Shown here: piece after piece, positions 45,656 to 54,110 of the stretch
How positions within the stretch are numbered: position 1 is the stretch's first letter
Layout: every line of letters begins with the position of its first letter
Assembly (NCBI GenBank): GCA_028688015.1
Contig: JAQTZB010000001.1
Span: 163,563-227,562, forward strand
DNA from: Elusimicrobiales bacterium
Lineage (GTDB): Bacteria > Elusimicrobiota > Elusimicrobia > Elusimicrobiales > UBA9959
Direction of reading: 5' to 3'
Length of the DNA: 64,000 nucleotides
Notes under the pieces: model-generated
What the model saw: the letters and a program-made list of their open reading frames with translations, nothing else
Databases searched by the model: none
Told to the model about the DNA's origin: nothing
Position numbers and translations under genes: made by a program

Positions 45656-46516
45656 TTACTTTATTATCTCTATCTTGGCTTTCTGCTTGAGCTCGGCGGC
45701 GAGCGCCGGCAGCTGCTTGGTTATGGCCTGGTTCAGCATGGCGGTCTTGATGTCGGCCTTGATCTTCTCGTACTCGGCGGGCACGCCGGGCTTGAGCTCC
45801 TCGACCTTGAAGATGCTGAAGCCGTTGCCGGTAGGGAGGACCTTGCTGAACTGGCCGGCCTTCAGCGCGAAAAGCTCCTTCTCTATCTCCGGCAGCAGCA
45901 TGCCGCGGGAGATGTTGCCCAGGCTGCCGTTGTTCCTGCGCAGGTTGGCGTCGGCGGACTTGACGCTGGAGAGCTTTGCGAAGTCGGCGCCGACCGAGGT
46001 CAGCAGCTCGTAGGCGTCGTCGGCCTCGGCCTTGGTGTTAACGAAGATCTGGCTGAGCTTCACGGACTCGGGCGTGCCCAGCTTGTCCTTGTTCTTGTCG
46101 AAGAAGTCTTTGGCGGCCTCTTCGGTAATGGCCAGCTTCCGGGCCGTGATTACGGTATTGCGCACCACCAGCTGGCGGCCGATGAGGTCGCGCAGGTCCT
46201 TCGTGGACCAGCCGACCGATTTAAGGTTGGCCTCGAAGGCGGCCTTGTCGGCGTAGCCGGCGGCCAGGCTGTTGAAGCGCTGGTCCACCTCTTTCTGGTC
46301 GGCTTTGATCCCGAGGCGCTCACCTTCGGCCAGCAGGAGCTTTTCGTCGATGAGCTCCGTCAGGCCCTGGGCGGCGTACTGCCACCAGAGTTTCTTGGTG
46401 AGTTCTTCCTGGGCGATTTTCTGGCCGTTGATGACGGCCACCGTGCCGCTTTTGTCGGCGGCGTGGCCGGTGGCGGTCATCGCCAATAGGGCGGCTGCGA
46501 ATATGGTCTTTTTCAT
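45656..46516 (-). CDS. Periplasmic parvulin-type peptidylprolyl isomerase (SurA/PpiC-like)
   Basis: Signal peptide MKKTIFAAALLAMTATGHA; SurA_N-like region; VKLSQIFVNTKAEADDAYELL...NNGSLGNISRGMLLPEIEKELFALKAGQFSKVLPTGNGFSIFKVEE. Confidence 0.87.
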   Translation of the reverse strand: MKKTIFAAALLAMTATGHAADKSGTVAVINGQKIAQEELTKKLWWQYAAQGLTELIDEKLLLAEGERLGIKADQKEVDQRFNSLAAGYADKAAFEANLKSVGWSTKDLRDLIGRQLVVRNTVITARKLAITEEAAKDFFDKNKDKLGTPESVKLSQIFVNTKAEADDAYELLTSVGADFAKLSSVKSADANLRRNNGSLGNISRGMLLPEIEKELFALKAGQFSKVLPTGNGFSIFKVEELKPGVPAEYEKIKADIKTAMLNQAITKQLPALAAELKQKAKIEIIK

Positions 46517-46530
46517 GTGACTTCCTCCTG

Positions 46531-47592
46531 TTACTTTTTAATCAAAACCGTCTGAGTCGGGTAGGCCAACTCCGCCCCGGCCGCTGCCAGGCCTTCCAGC
46601 GCGCCCAGCAGGGTCTTCTCATGGGCGGCCATGTAGGCGGTGTAATCCGGCTCGCTGAGGTAGTAGACCGTTTCGAATTCCAGCGCGAACTCGCCGTAAT
46701 TGGCCAGGTTGCAGCGGTCGAACTCGGCCTTGGGCACCGCCTGTACGGCTTTCTTCATGACTTCGGGGACCCGCTTGAGCACTTCCGGCTTGGTGCCATA
46801 GACCACGCCGGTCTTGAAGACGACGCGGCGCTTGGTGAGGTCCTGGTAGTTGCGGATGCGCGAGCCGAGCAGGTTGGAATTGGAGATCACCACGATCTCT
46901 CCGGACAGGCTGCGGATGCGGGTGGACTTGAGGCCGATGTGCTCGATGGTGCCGGAGATGGCGTCGGACACAATGAAATCTCCCACGGTGAAAGGCTTGT
47001 CGAGCAGGATTACGAAGAAGTTGAACAGGTCGCCCAAAATGGCCTGCGCGGCCAAGGCCACCGCGACGCCGCCGATGCCAAGGCCGGCGAGCACGGCCGA
47101 GATGTTGACGCCGAGGTTGTCCAGCACGAACAGGACGGCTGCGATCCAGACCATGGCGCGCATGATGACCTGGGTGCTGTTGACCACGGAGGTGCGCGCG
47201 GCGCCCTCCAGCTCGCGCTTGGCGGCTATCTTGTTGACCCAGTAGGAGAGCAGGACCTGGACTATGGTGATGGCGCGGTAGGTGAAGACCAGGAGCAGCA
47301 GGATCTTGAGGCCGCGGTCGAAGCCGGCGCTTCGCGTCAGGTAGCGGCTGGCGATGAAGAAGGCCACCAGCTGGTACTCTAACCACTGGAACTTTGAGAT
47401 CAGGGCGATGGCTAGGTCGTCGAGGTCTGTCTCGGTCTTCTCGGCCATGGCCTTCAGGCGGCCGATGCCCATGTTCTTTACGATATAGAGCAGCGCGAGC
47501 GCCACGCAGAAGGCCGCCAGCGCGTAGGCGTAGGCCGTCGGGGTATTCCCCAAAATGATGCTGTAATCGAACCAGTTCTGTATCCGTTCCAT
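46531..47592 (-). CDS. MscS family mechanosensitive channel
   Basis: AVLAGLGIGGVAVALAAQAILGDLFNFFVILLDKPFTVGDFI. Start at MERIQNW preferred over the track start 47610. Confidence 0.9.
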   Translation of the reverse strand: MERIQNWFDYSIILGNTPTAYAYALAAFCVALALLYIVKNMGIGRLKAMAEKTETDLDDLAIALISKFQWLEYQLVAFFIASRYLTRSAGFDRGLKILLLLVFTYRAITIVQVLLSYWVNKIAAKRELEGAARTSVVNSTQVIMRAMVWIAAVLFVLDNLGVNISAVLAGLGIGGVAVALAAQAILGDLFNFFVILLDKPFTVGDFIVSDAISGTIEHIGLKSTRIRSLSGEIVVISNSNLLGSRIRNYQDLTKRRVVFKTGVVYGTKPEVLKRVPEVMKKAVQAVPKAEFDRCNLANYGEFALEFETVYYLSEPDYTAYMAAHEKTLLGALEGLAAAGAELAYPTQTVLIKK

Positions 47593-47652
47593 ATCCCAAT
47601 TATAAAACATTCCCGCCCCCCTGTGGAAATCAGCGCCGCGAGATGCCCAGTC

Positions 47653-47789
47653 GGGGGCCGGGCGGGGAGGGGCCCCTGGCTCCTGGGCAGAGGGAAACCG
47701 TTGCGCGGTTTCCCCCCGCCCTTTGGGAAATTAAGGGCGGGGCCCCCCCTTCCCCAAAGTCGCCAGGAACCCCTCCCCGCCCGTCCCCC
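47653..47789. repeat. Large imperfect inverted repeat enclosing two perfect hairpins
   Basis: Arms 47653-47680 and 47762-47789 pair at 25/28 positions. Inside are gggaaaccg-ttgcg-cggtttccc (47692-47714) and ccccgccctt-tgggaaatt-aagggcgggg (47714-47742). Confidence 0.85.
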
Positions 47790-47832
47790 TCCGTTTGCTT
47801 GTCAGTCTATACCAAGCGAGCAACCAGCGGAG

Positions 47833-47955
47833 ACCGCAGGGGGTAGGGTTAGCAAAACCCTCATGAGGAGGAGTCTTGCGTAAGCGCCGACGACGAATGC
47901 GGAGGGGAGGCCACGGTGTGGCCGACCCGCGTTTTGCGTTCCTCCCCCCTGCGGT
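47833..47955. repeat. Second inverted repeat with internal hairpins
   Basis: accgcagggggtagg (47833-47847) and cctcccccctgcggt (47941-47955) pair 14/15. Internal gggtt-agcaa-aaccc, cctcatgagg and ggccac-ggt-gtggcc. Confidence 0.8.
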
Positions 47956-47993
47956 AGGCCGCCACCCACGAGCGTCCTCGCATGCAGGGAAAA

Positions 47994-48025
47994 TAAGAAA
48001 GCCGGCTTTTGGGCCGGCTTTCTTA
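47994..48025 (-). terminator. Intrinsic terminator of the hydrogenase operon
   Basis: taagaaagccggc-ttttgg-gccggctttctta, 13-bp perfect stem, 17 bp after the NuoI-like stop. Confidence 0.85.
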
Positions 48026-48041
48026 ATGCTTTGGATTACGA

Positions 48042-48443
48042 TTATTTGTAGTGGCGGCGGAGCTTTTTCTTGTCCACCTGGGCCAGCTCGAAGTCCTGGG
48101 TCATGATCAGGGCCTTCTTGGGGCAGGTCTCCACGCACTGGGCGCAGTACACGCAGTGGTCGAGCTTCATGATGCAGTCGAACTTCTTCTTGGCCGGGAC
48201 CGCGGGCTGGCCCTCGACGGGTGCCGGGGCCGGCGGCTGTTCGGCGGACAGCGGGATCTCTATGGCCTTGGCCGGGCAGACGCGCACGCACATCTGGCAG
48301 CCGATGCACAGCGCGGAGTTGAAGTCGATGCGGCCGCGGAAGTTGGGCATCGGCTGGGCCGGGGTGAACGGATAGCTCGACGTGGCGGGCTTTTTGAAGA
48401 GGTGCCTGATGACTTCGCTGAAGACTCTTGCGGGTTTTTGCAT
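48042..48443 (-). CDS. NuoI-like 2x[4Fe-4S] ferredoxin subunit
   Basis: CIGCQMCVRVCPAKAIEIP and CVYCAQCVETCPKKAL. Confidence 0.92.
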   Translation of the reverse strand: MQKPARVFSEVIRHLFKKPATSSYPFTPAQPMPNFRGRIDFNSALCIGCQMCVRVCPAKAIEIPLSAEQPPAPAPVEGQPAVPAKKKFDCIMKLDHCVYCAQCVETCPKKALIMTQDFELAQVDKKKLRRHYK

Positions 48444-48447
48444 GGGG

Positions 48448-49389
48448 TTAGCCTACCTTGTACTTGAGGAAGATGTCGAAGAGCACCTGGGCCATGGCCA
48501 CCGGGGCCAGGTACTTCCAGCAGAAGTTGATCATCTGCTCAATGCGGATGCGGGCCATCAGCACCTTCAGCAGCGCCAGCAGGAAGGTGACGAACAGCGT
48601 CTTGCCCAGGAACACCGCGATCGCCGCCCAGCCGGTCTGGCCGAGCGCGCCGCCCAGGAACACTGCGTTGAGCAGCGCCGCGCCGACCACCAGTTCCATG
48701 TCGACTGCGAGCAGGAAGAAGTTCAGCAGGCGGCCGGAATATTCCGTGAACTGGCCGCCGACGATCTCGTTCTTGGCGTGCGGGATGTCGAAGGGCATGC
48801 GCTCCAGCTTGCCCTGCAGCGCTATGATGGCCGCCAGGAAGCCCAGCAGCTGCGCCGGGATCAGCGACGGGTGCGTGGTGAAGAAGGCCGCTATCTCCGA
48901 GATGTTCCAGGTGCCCGCCAGGATGGCCGGGCCTATCAGCGACAGCATCAGCGGCACTTCGTAGGCGAAGAGCTGCGTCAGCACGCGCATCGAGCCCACC
49001 GTGGAGTAGGGGCTCGAGGAACTCCAGCCGGCCAGGAAGAAGGTCACCGTGGGGATCGTCAGCAGGTAGATCACGGCTATCAGGTCGCCCTGGAAGGAGA
49101 ACAGCGCGGTCGCGCCGACCGGGATGGAGACCATCGCCGTCATGACCGCCGCCAGCGCGAAATACGGCAGCAGCCGGAACATCGCGTTGTCGGCCTCGTC
49201 GGGGACGATCACTTCTTTAGCCATCAGTTTTATGAAGTCCGCCAGCGGCTGGAACCAGGGCGGGCCCATGCGGTTCTGCATCACCGCGCAGAGCTTCCGG
49301 TCCACCCACTGCAGGAACAGGCCGTAGACGGCCAGGAACAGGAAGCCCGGGAACACTATGATTTGTGCGAGAGGAAGTATTGCGTCCAT
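48448..49389 (-). CDS. NuoH/complex I subunit 1-like membrane anchor
   Basis: QNRMGPPWFQPLADFIKLMAKE...ERMPFDIPHAKNEIVGGQFTEYSG. Start moved to MDAILPLAQ. Confidence 0.93.
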   Translation of the reverse strand: MDAILPLAQIIVFPGFLFLAVYGLFLQWVDRKLCAVMQNRMGPPWFQPLADFIKLMAKEVIVPDEADNAMFRLLPYFALAAVMTAMVSIPVGATALFSFQGDLIAVIYLLTIPTVTFFLAGWSSSSPYSTVGSMRVLTQLFAYEVPLMLSLIGPAILAGTWNISEIAAFFTTHPSLIPAQLLGFLAAIIALQGKLERMPFDIPHAKNEIVGGQFTEYSGRLLNFFLLAVDMELVVGAALLNAVFLGGALGQTGWAAIAVFLGKTLFVTFLLALLKVLMARIRIEQMINFCWKYLAPVAMAQVLFDIFLKYKVG

Positions 49390-49399
49390 TATCGTATCC

Positions 49400-50596
49400 T
49401 TATGAGAGCTTCGAGAAGTCCACGCCGCGGCGCTTGTACTGCTCAATGCTCATCTTGCGCAGCTCTTCCCAACCGTACACCTGCTTGCGGCCCTTCTTGG
49501 GGTCCCAGACCACGGTGCGGTCGGTGCAGGACATGCACGGGTCGATGGCGGCGATCACGAGCGGCACGTCGGCCAGCCAGCCGCCCTCGAGCATGTACTG
49601 TACGCTCTGCAGGTTGGCCAGGGTCGGGGCGCGCACTTTGAGGCGCTCGGGTTTGTCGGTGCCGTTGGACTTCAGGTAGTGGATGTCCTCGCCGCGGGGC
49701 GCTTCGTAATGGTTCACGCACTCGCCGGGGGCGATGCGCATGTTCACCTTCACCGCTATGGGGCCCTCGGGCAGGTTGTTGAGGACCTGCTTTATCATCT
49801 TGTAGGACTCCACGAGTTCCAGCGCGCGCACCACCAGGCGGCCGAAGACGTCGCAGGTCCCGTGGGTTATGCACTTGAAGTCCAGCTCGTTGTAAAGCAG
49901 GTACGGCTCGTCCTTGCGGACGTCGCGGGCGAGGCCCGAGGCGCGGGCGGTCGGGCCGACGGCGCCGCGCTCTATGGCGACGTCGAGCGGCAGCTTGCCG
50001 ACGTTAGCGGTGCGGGCGGCTATGGTGGGTTCCTCGAGGGCCAGCTTGATGTAATAGTTGGTGCGCTCGATCAGGTAGTCTATGCGCTTGATGACCCCGG
50101 CCTTCTGCTCGGCCGAGATGTCGCGGCGCACGCCGCCCAGGGTGTTGATGGAATAGTGCACGCGGTTGCCCGAGAGCAGCTCCAGGCAGTCCAGCACCTG
50201 CTCGCGGTCGCGCCAGGTGTACATGAACAGCGTCTCGAAGCCCATCTCGTAGCCGGCCACGCCCAGCCACAGCAGGTGGCTGTGCACGCGCTCCAGCTCG
50301 GCGAACAGGGTGCGGATAGCGAGCGCCCGCTTGGGCGTCTCGCACTTGGCCAGCTCTTCCACGTTGGTGATGTAGGTGGTGGTGTGCGAGTGGGAGCAGA
50401 TGCCGCAGACGCGCTCGATGAGGTACAGGTTCTGGATATAGGTGCGGTTCTCTGCGGCCTTCTCCATGCCGCGGTGGTTGTAGCCGAGGTTGATGCCGGC
50501 TTCGGTGATCTGCTCGCCCTCGAGGACGAGCATGAAGTTCTCGGGTTCTTTCAGCGCGGGGTGCTGGGGCCCGAAGGGTACGGTTATCTTTGACAT
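49400..50596 (-). CDS. Group 4 [NiFe]-hydrogenase large subunit (NuoD-related)
   Basis: N-terminal ERVCGICSHSH and C-terminal IDPCMSCTDR motifs: four Ni-ligand-type cysteines retained. Confidence 0.92.
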   Translation of the reverse strand: MSKITVPFGPQHPALKEPENFMLVLEGEQITEAGINLGYNHRGMEKAAENRTYIQNLYLIERVCGICSHSHTTTYITNVEELAKCETPKRALAIRTLFAELERVHSHLLWLGVAGYEMGFETLFMYTWRDREQVLDCLELLSGNRVHYSINTLGGVRRDISAEQKAGVIKRIDYLIERTNYYIKLALEEPTIAARTANVGKLPLDVAIERGAVGPTARASGLARDVRKDEPYLLYNELDFKCITHGTCDVFGRLVVRALELVESYKMIKQVLNNLPEGPIAVKVNMRIAPGECVNHYEAPRGEDIHYLKSNGTDKPERLKVRAPTLANLQSVQYMLEGGWLADVPLVIAAIDPCMSCTDRTVVWDPKKGRKQVYGWEELRKMSIEQYKRRGVDFSKLS

Positions 50597-50597
50597 G

Positions 50598-51083
50598 TTA
50601 TTTGGCCTCCGGTTTGAAAAGCGGGTTCTTGGCCAGGTAGTCCTCGACCTTCCAGTCCTTGCGCAGCGGGTACTCGTCCTTAGGGAAATCCTCGTCGAGC
50701 GGGTAGCGGCGGCCGGGCGGGAGCCCTTCCACCTTGATACCCAGCATGTCCTCGAGCTCGCGCTCGTAGGACAGGGCGCCGGGGAAGGTCTTGAGCACGC
50801 TGGGGATGACGGGGGCGGTGCGGGGCGTCTTCACCTTTATGTTGACCAGCATCTTCGTGTCGGTCACATGGTAATAGGCGCCGAGGTTCTCCCCCTCGTC
50901 GAACCCCGTCACCGTGGCGAGGTGGTCGAAACCCTGCCGCTTGAGCCAGGCCATGACTTCCGGCAGGCGGGCGGTCTCAATCTCGGCCCAGACGCGGTTC
51001 TTGCGGCGGACTTCGGCGGAGGCGCCCTTGAACTCTTTCTCGAGGGCGGCTTTCATCTGCTCTTCTTTTTCAAATTCGCTCAT
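50598..51083 (-). CDS. NuoC-like 30 kDa subunit
   Basis: YYHVTDTKMLVNIKVKTPRTAPVIPSVLKTFPGALSYERELEDMLGIKVEG, analogous to NuoC WxEREVYDMFGI. Confidence 0.87.
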   Translation of the reverse strand: MSEFEKEEQMKAALEKEFKGASAEVRRKNRVWAEIETARLPEVMAWLKRQGFDHLATVTGFDEGENLGAYYHVTDTKMLVNIKVKTPRTAPVIPSVLKTFPGALSYERELEDMLGIKVEGLPPGRRYPLDEDFPKDEYPLRKDWKVEDYLAKNPLFKPEAK

Positions 51084-51096
51084 GGGTGGCTCCTTC

Positions 51097-51540
51097 TTAT
51101 TTGGACGCGGCTTCCACGCTCTGGATCATCTTCACGACGCCGTCGATGATGGCCTCGGGGCGCACCGGGCAGCCGGGGATATAGACCGAGACCGGCAGCA
51201 CCGAGCTGAGGCTGCCGGGCACCACGCCGTAGCAGCCGTCGAACACGCCGCCGGAGCAGCCGCAGGCGCCGATAGCCATCACGAATTTGGGCTCGGGCAT
51301 CTGGTCGTAGATGGTCTTGAGGCGCTTGGCCTGCTGGCGGGTGATCGGGCCGCTGACCACCAGGACGTCCGCGTGGCGCGGCGTGGCCTTCAGCAGGATG
51401 CCGAAGCGCTCCACGTCGTACTTGGGCGTCAGCGCGTCCACGATCTCGATGTCGCAGCCGTTGCAGGCCCCGGAGTTGAAGTGCAGGATCCAGGGGGACT
51501 TGAGCAGGGACCAGGTTATCAGTTTGTCTATGGTTTTCAT
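51097..51540 (-). CDS. Hydrogenase small subunit (NuoB-like)
   Basis: FNSGACNGCDIEIVDALTP, AIGACGCSGGVFDGCYGV, YIPGCPVRPEAIIDGV. Confidence 0.93.
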   Translation of the reverse strand: MKTIDKLITWSLLKSPWILHFNSGACNGCDIEIVDALTPKYDVERFGILLKATPRHADVLVVSGPITRQQAKRLKTIYDQMPEPKFVMAIGACGCSGGVFDGCYGVVPGSLSSVLPVSVYIPGCPVRPEAIIDGVVKMIQSVEAASK

Positions 51541-51543
51541 GTG

Positions 51544-51885
51544 TTATCCCACGAAGAGTATGGCCAGGATCACTATCACCGCGGCCGCGTACGCCACCAC
51601 CAGCTCGATGCCGGCGGACAGCGGGTTGAAGCTCCAGGTGGCGAGCATCAGCCCGGCCACGTGCAGCAGCGTGAAGAAGATGGCGAACGGGAAGAAGCCC
51701 TGGTAGTCGGGGATGGCCTTGGCCTGGTCCACGGGGACGTCTTCGCCGCAGCCGTAGGCCTTGTGCTTGGCCGAACCCGCCACGCGCGCCGCCTTGGTGG
51801 AGAGCGGCGAGAGCGCCAGCGACAGCCCCATCACGAAGAGCAGCGAGACCGCGAAAGTTACCGGAGGGAAGAGGAGTATGTCCAT
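51544..51885 (-). CDS. NuoA-like membrane subunit
   Basis: Three-TM 113 aa protein with KAYGCGEDVPV loop resembling NuoA YECGxxP; position adjacent to NuoB-like gene. Confidence 0.72.
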   Translation of the reverse strand: MDILLFPPVTFAVSLLFVMGLSLALSPLSTKAARVAGSAKHKAYGCGEDVPVDQAKAIPDYQGFFPFAIFFTLLHVAGLMLATWSFNPLSAGIELVVAYAAAVIVILAILFVG

Positions 51886-51889
51886 GGCG

Positions 51890-52195
51890 TTATCCTTTGA
51901 GGCTGTCCAGCTTCCAGATGTCCGCCGAGTGGTGCAGGCGGAAGTTCTTGACCAGCAGCGCCAGGCCGGCGGCCACGACGACCACTTCGATGACGATCAT
52001 CGTGATCAGCAGCGCCTGCGCGTAGACCAGGTTGTTGGCCAGCGCGCCTGCCGAGATCAGCGCCAGCATGGCGGCTTTGGAGACGATCTCCAGGCCGATG
52101 AGCTGCCGCACGATGCTGCGCGAGACCAGCATGCTGTAGAAGCCGATGAACATTATCAGCGCGATGGAATACCATTCGTAGGCGAAGTGGCTCAT
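51890..52195 (-). CDS. NuoK/MnhC-like membrane subunit
   Basis: LIGLEIVSKAAMLALISAG...YAQALLITMIVIEVVVVAAGLAL; ATGA overlap with upstream gene. Confidence 0.85.
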   Translation of the reverse strand: MSHFAYEWYSIALIMFIGFYSMLVSRSIVRQLIGLEIVSKAAMLALISAGALANNLVYAQALLITMIVIEVVVVAAGLALLVKNFRLHHSADIWKLDSLKG

Positions 52196-52683
52196 TTCTC
52201 GTTCCTCCTGGGGAAGACCGACTTGATGACGAACACGCCGGCGGCGAGCATCAGCACCTGGCCGAGCAGGTCCGGGCGGCGCAGGTCCCACAGCGCGAGG
52301 CCGATGGTCCCCCCGCCGGTGCCGGGGCGGGCCCAGGCGGCCAGCTCGTTGAAGAACGGCGGCAGGTAGAACCAGCCGGCGATCCCGAAGATGGCGAACG
52401 CCAGCGGCAGCGCGTAGAAGCGCGCGCGGCTCTCGGGCGCCTTCTCCTCGGCCTGGCGGACCAGGCTGACCGCGCCGATGAACAGCACGGTGATGAGCCC
52501 GGCGCAGACCGACAGCTCGAAGACGCCCGCCCACGGGGCGCCGTACTCGAAGAACAGCAGCGACACGCAGACGCTGACCAGCGCCAGCATGATGGCCGAG
52601 GTCAGCAGCTTGCGCGACATCACGGCCCACAGCGCGAAGAGCGCCGTGGCTACGAAGAGGAGGTAGCGGTAGTCGTTCATCAT
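52192..52683 (-). CDS. NuoJ/MbhD-like membrane subunit
   Basis: LTSAIMLALVSVCVSLLFFEYGAPWAGVFELSVCAGLITVLFIGAVSLV. Confidence 0.78.
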   Translation of the reverse strand: MMNDYRYLLFVATALFALWAVMSRKLLTSAIMLALVSVCVSLLFFEYGAPWAGVFELSVCAGLITVLFIGAVSLVRQAEEKAPESRARFYALPLAFAIFGIAGWFYLPPFFNELAAWARPGTGGGTIGLALWDLRRPDLLGQVLMLAAGVFVIKSVFPRRNEK

Positions 52684-54110
52684 AAGATTATCCTTTCAGC
52701 CACCACTTTCACGTAGGTGTAGAAGTAGGGGAACAGCAGGCCGAGCGCCACGATGACGGCGCTCATCAGCACGGCCGGCGCCAGCAGCGGGGCGGACACC
52801 TCGGCCGAGCTCTTCGCGGCGGCCGACTTTTCGCCGAAGAAAACCTTCTTCTGCATCACCATGAAGTAGGCCAGCGTGACGATGGAGAACAGCAGCGCCA
52901 GCACGGCGTAGCCGCGCAGGCCGGACTCCCACAGCGCCAGGATGATAAGCAGCTTGCTCCAGAAGCCCGACAGCGGCGGGACGCCCGCGGTGGACAGCAG
53001 CGCGATGACCGAGGTCCAGGAGGTCCAGGGCATCGGGTGCTCCATGCCGCCCAGCTTGTCCATGTCGGTGGTGCCGGCCGCCTTCTCGAGGCTGGCGCTG
53101 TTGAGGAACAGCACGGTCTTGAAGGTGGCGTGGTTGAACAGGTGGAACACGGCGCCCATGATGGCCAGCGGCGTGCCGAGGCCGGCCGCGAGCACGATGT
53201 AGCCGACCTGGCTGATGCTGGAGAAGGCCAGCATGCGCTTGAAATCCTTCTGCTTCAGCGCGGCCAGCGCGCCGACCGCGATGGACAGCAGGCCCAGGAA
53301 CATCAGCATCTCGGACAGCGCCTGCGCTCGTCCGTCGAAGAAGCGCAGCAGCGTGGCCAGCTTGACGATGGCGTAGACGCCGGAGATCTTGGTGACGATG
53401 CCGGCCAGGTGGGCCGACACGGGGGCGTAGGCGCCCTGGTAGGCGTCGGGGGTCCAGGTGTGGAACGGCACCACGCCGGACTTTATCACGAAGCCCAGCA
53501 GCAGCAGCGCCGCGCCGAACGTGACCGGACCGGCCGGGATGTCGGAGGCCATGAAGATGCGCAGGTTCTCGTAGGAGAGGCTGCCGAGCGTCAGCATCAG
53601 CACGGACAGACCGACGATGATCAGGGCCGAGGCCGGGAAGGTCAGGAAGAAGTACTTCAGCGCGCCCTCTATGCCGCCGGAGGTTTCGTCGGTGGTGATC
53701 AGCGCGAAGGAGGTCACGGCCAGGACCTCTATGAAGACGTACAGCGTGAAGAAGTCGGTGGTCGTCACCACGCCGGTCATCGCCGCCACGGAGACCAGGA
53801 TCAGCGAGTAGTAGGCCGGCCGGTTGGGCATGTTGTCTTCGGCGTACCACGCGGAGAAGAAGGTCACGCAGAAGCCGACCAGGTAGACGGCCCCCACGAG
53901 CAGCAGCGACAGCCCGTCGCCCGGGAGGTCGGCGAAGCCGCCGCTCACCATCGAGGGCCGCAGCGAGAGCCACAGCAGGTTAACGAGCCCGGCCAGCAGC
54001 GTCACGCTGGCCAGGATGTCGGCCAGCTTGGCGCGGTAGCGCGCCGCGAAGGGAATGAGTACCGCCGCGAACAGCGGGATAAGGAGATAAGCCAGAAGTC
54101 CCTTGTCCAT
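52680..54110 (-). CDS. Antiporter-like proton-translocating subunit (NuoN/MrpD family)
   Basis: KYFFLTFPASALIIVGLS, GVVPFHTWTPDAYQGAYAPVSAHLAGIVTKISGVYAIVK, KQKDFKRMLAFSSISQVGYI. Confidence 0.93.
   Translation of the reverse strand: MDKGLLAYLLIPLFAAVLIPFAARYRAKLADILASVTLLAGLVNLLWLSLRPSMVSGGFADLPGDGLSLLLVGAVYLVGFCVTFFSAWYAEDNMPNRPAYYSLILVSVAAMTGVVTTTDFFTLYVFIEVLAVTSFALITTDETSGGIEGALKYFFLTFPASALIIVGLSVLMLTLGSLSYENLRIFMASDIPAGPVTFGAALLLLGFVIKSGVVPFHTWTPDAYQGAYAPVSAHLAGIVTKISGVYAIVKLATLLRFFDGRAQALSEMLMFLGLLSIAVGALAALKQKDFKRMLAFSSISQVGYIVLAAGLGTPLAIMGAVFHLFNHATFKTVLFLNSASLEKAAGTTDMDKLGGMEHPMPWTSWTSVIALLSTAGVPPLSGFWSKLLIILALWESGLRGYAVLALLFSIVTLAYFMVMQKKVFFGEKSAAAKSSAEVSAPLLAPAVLMSAVIVALGLLFPYFYTYVKVVAERIIL

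Noticed and set aside
47623-47883. 86-aa plus ORF and overlapping 67-, 76- and 192-aa ORFs over the structured intergenic region
   Set aside because: They coincide with inverted repeats and hairpins; peptide text is low-complexity repeat translation rather than a protein family.
47635-47993. tmRNA, RNase P RNA or 6S RNA identity for the structured region
   Set aside because: I could not find the conserved core sequences of these RNAs in either strand; only hairpins and inverted repeats are supported.
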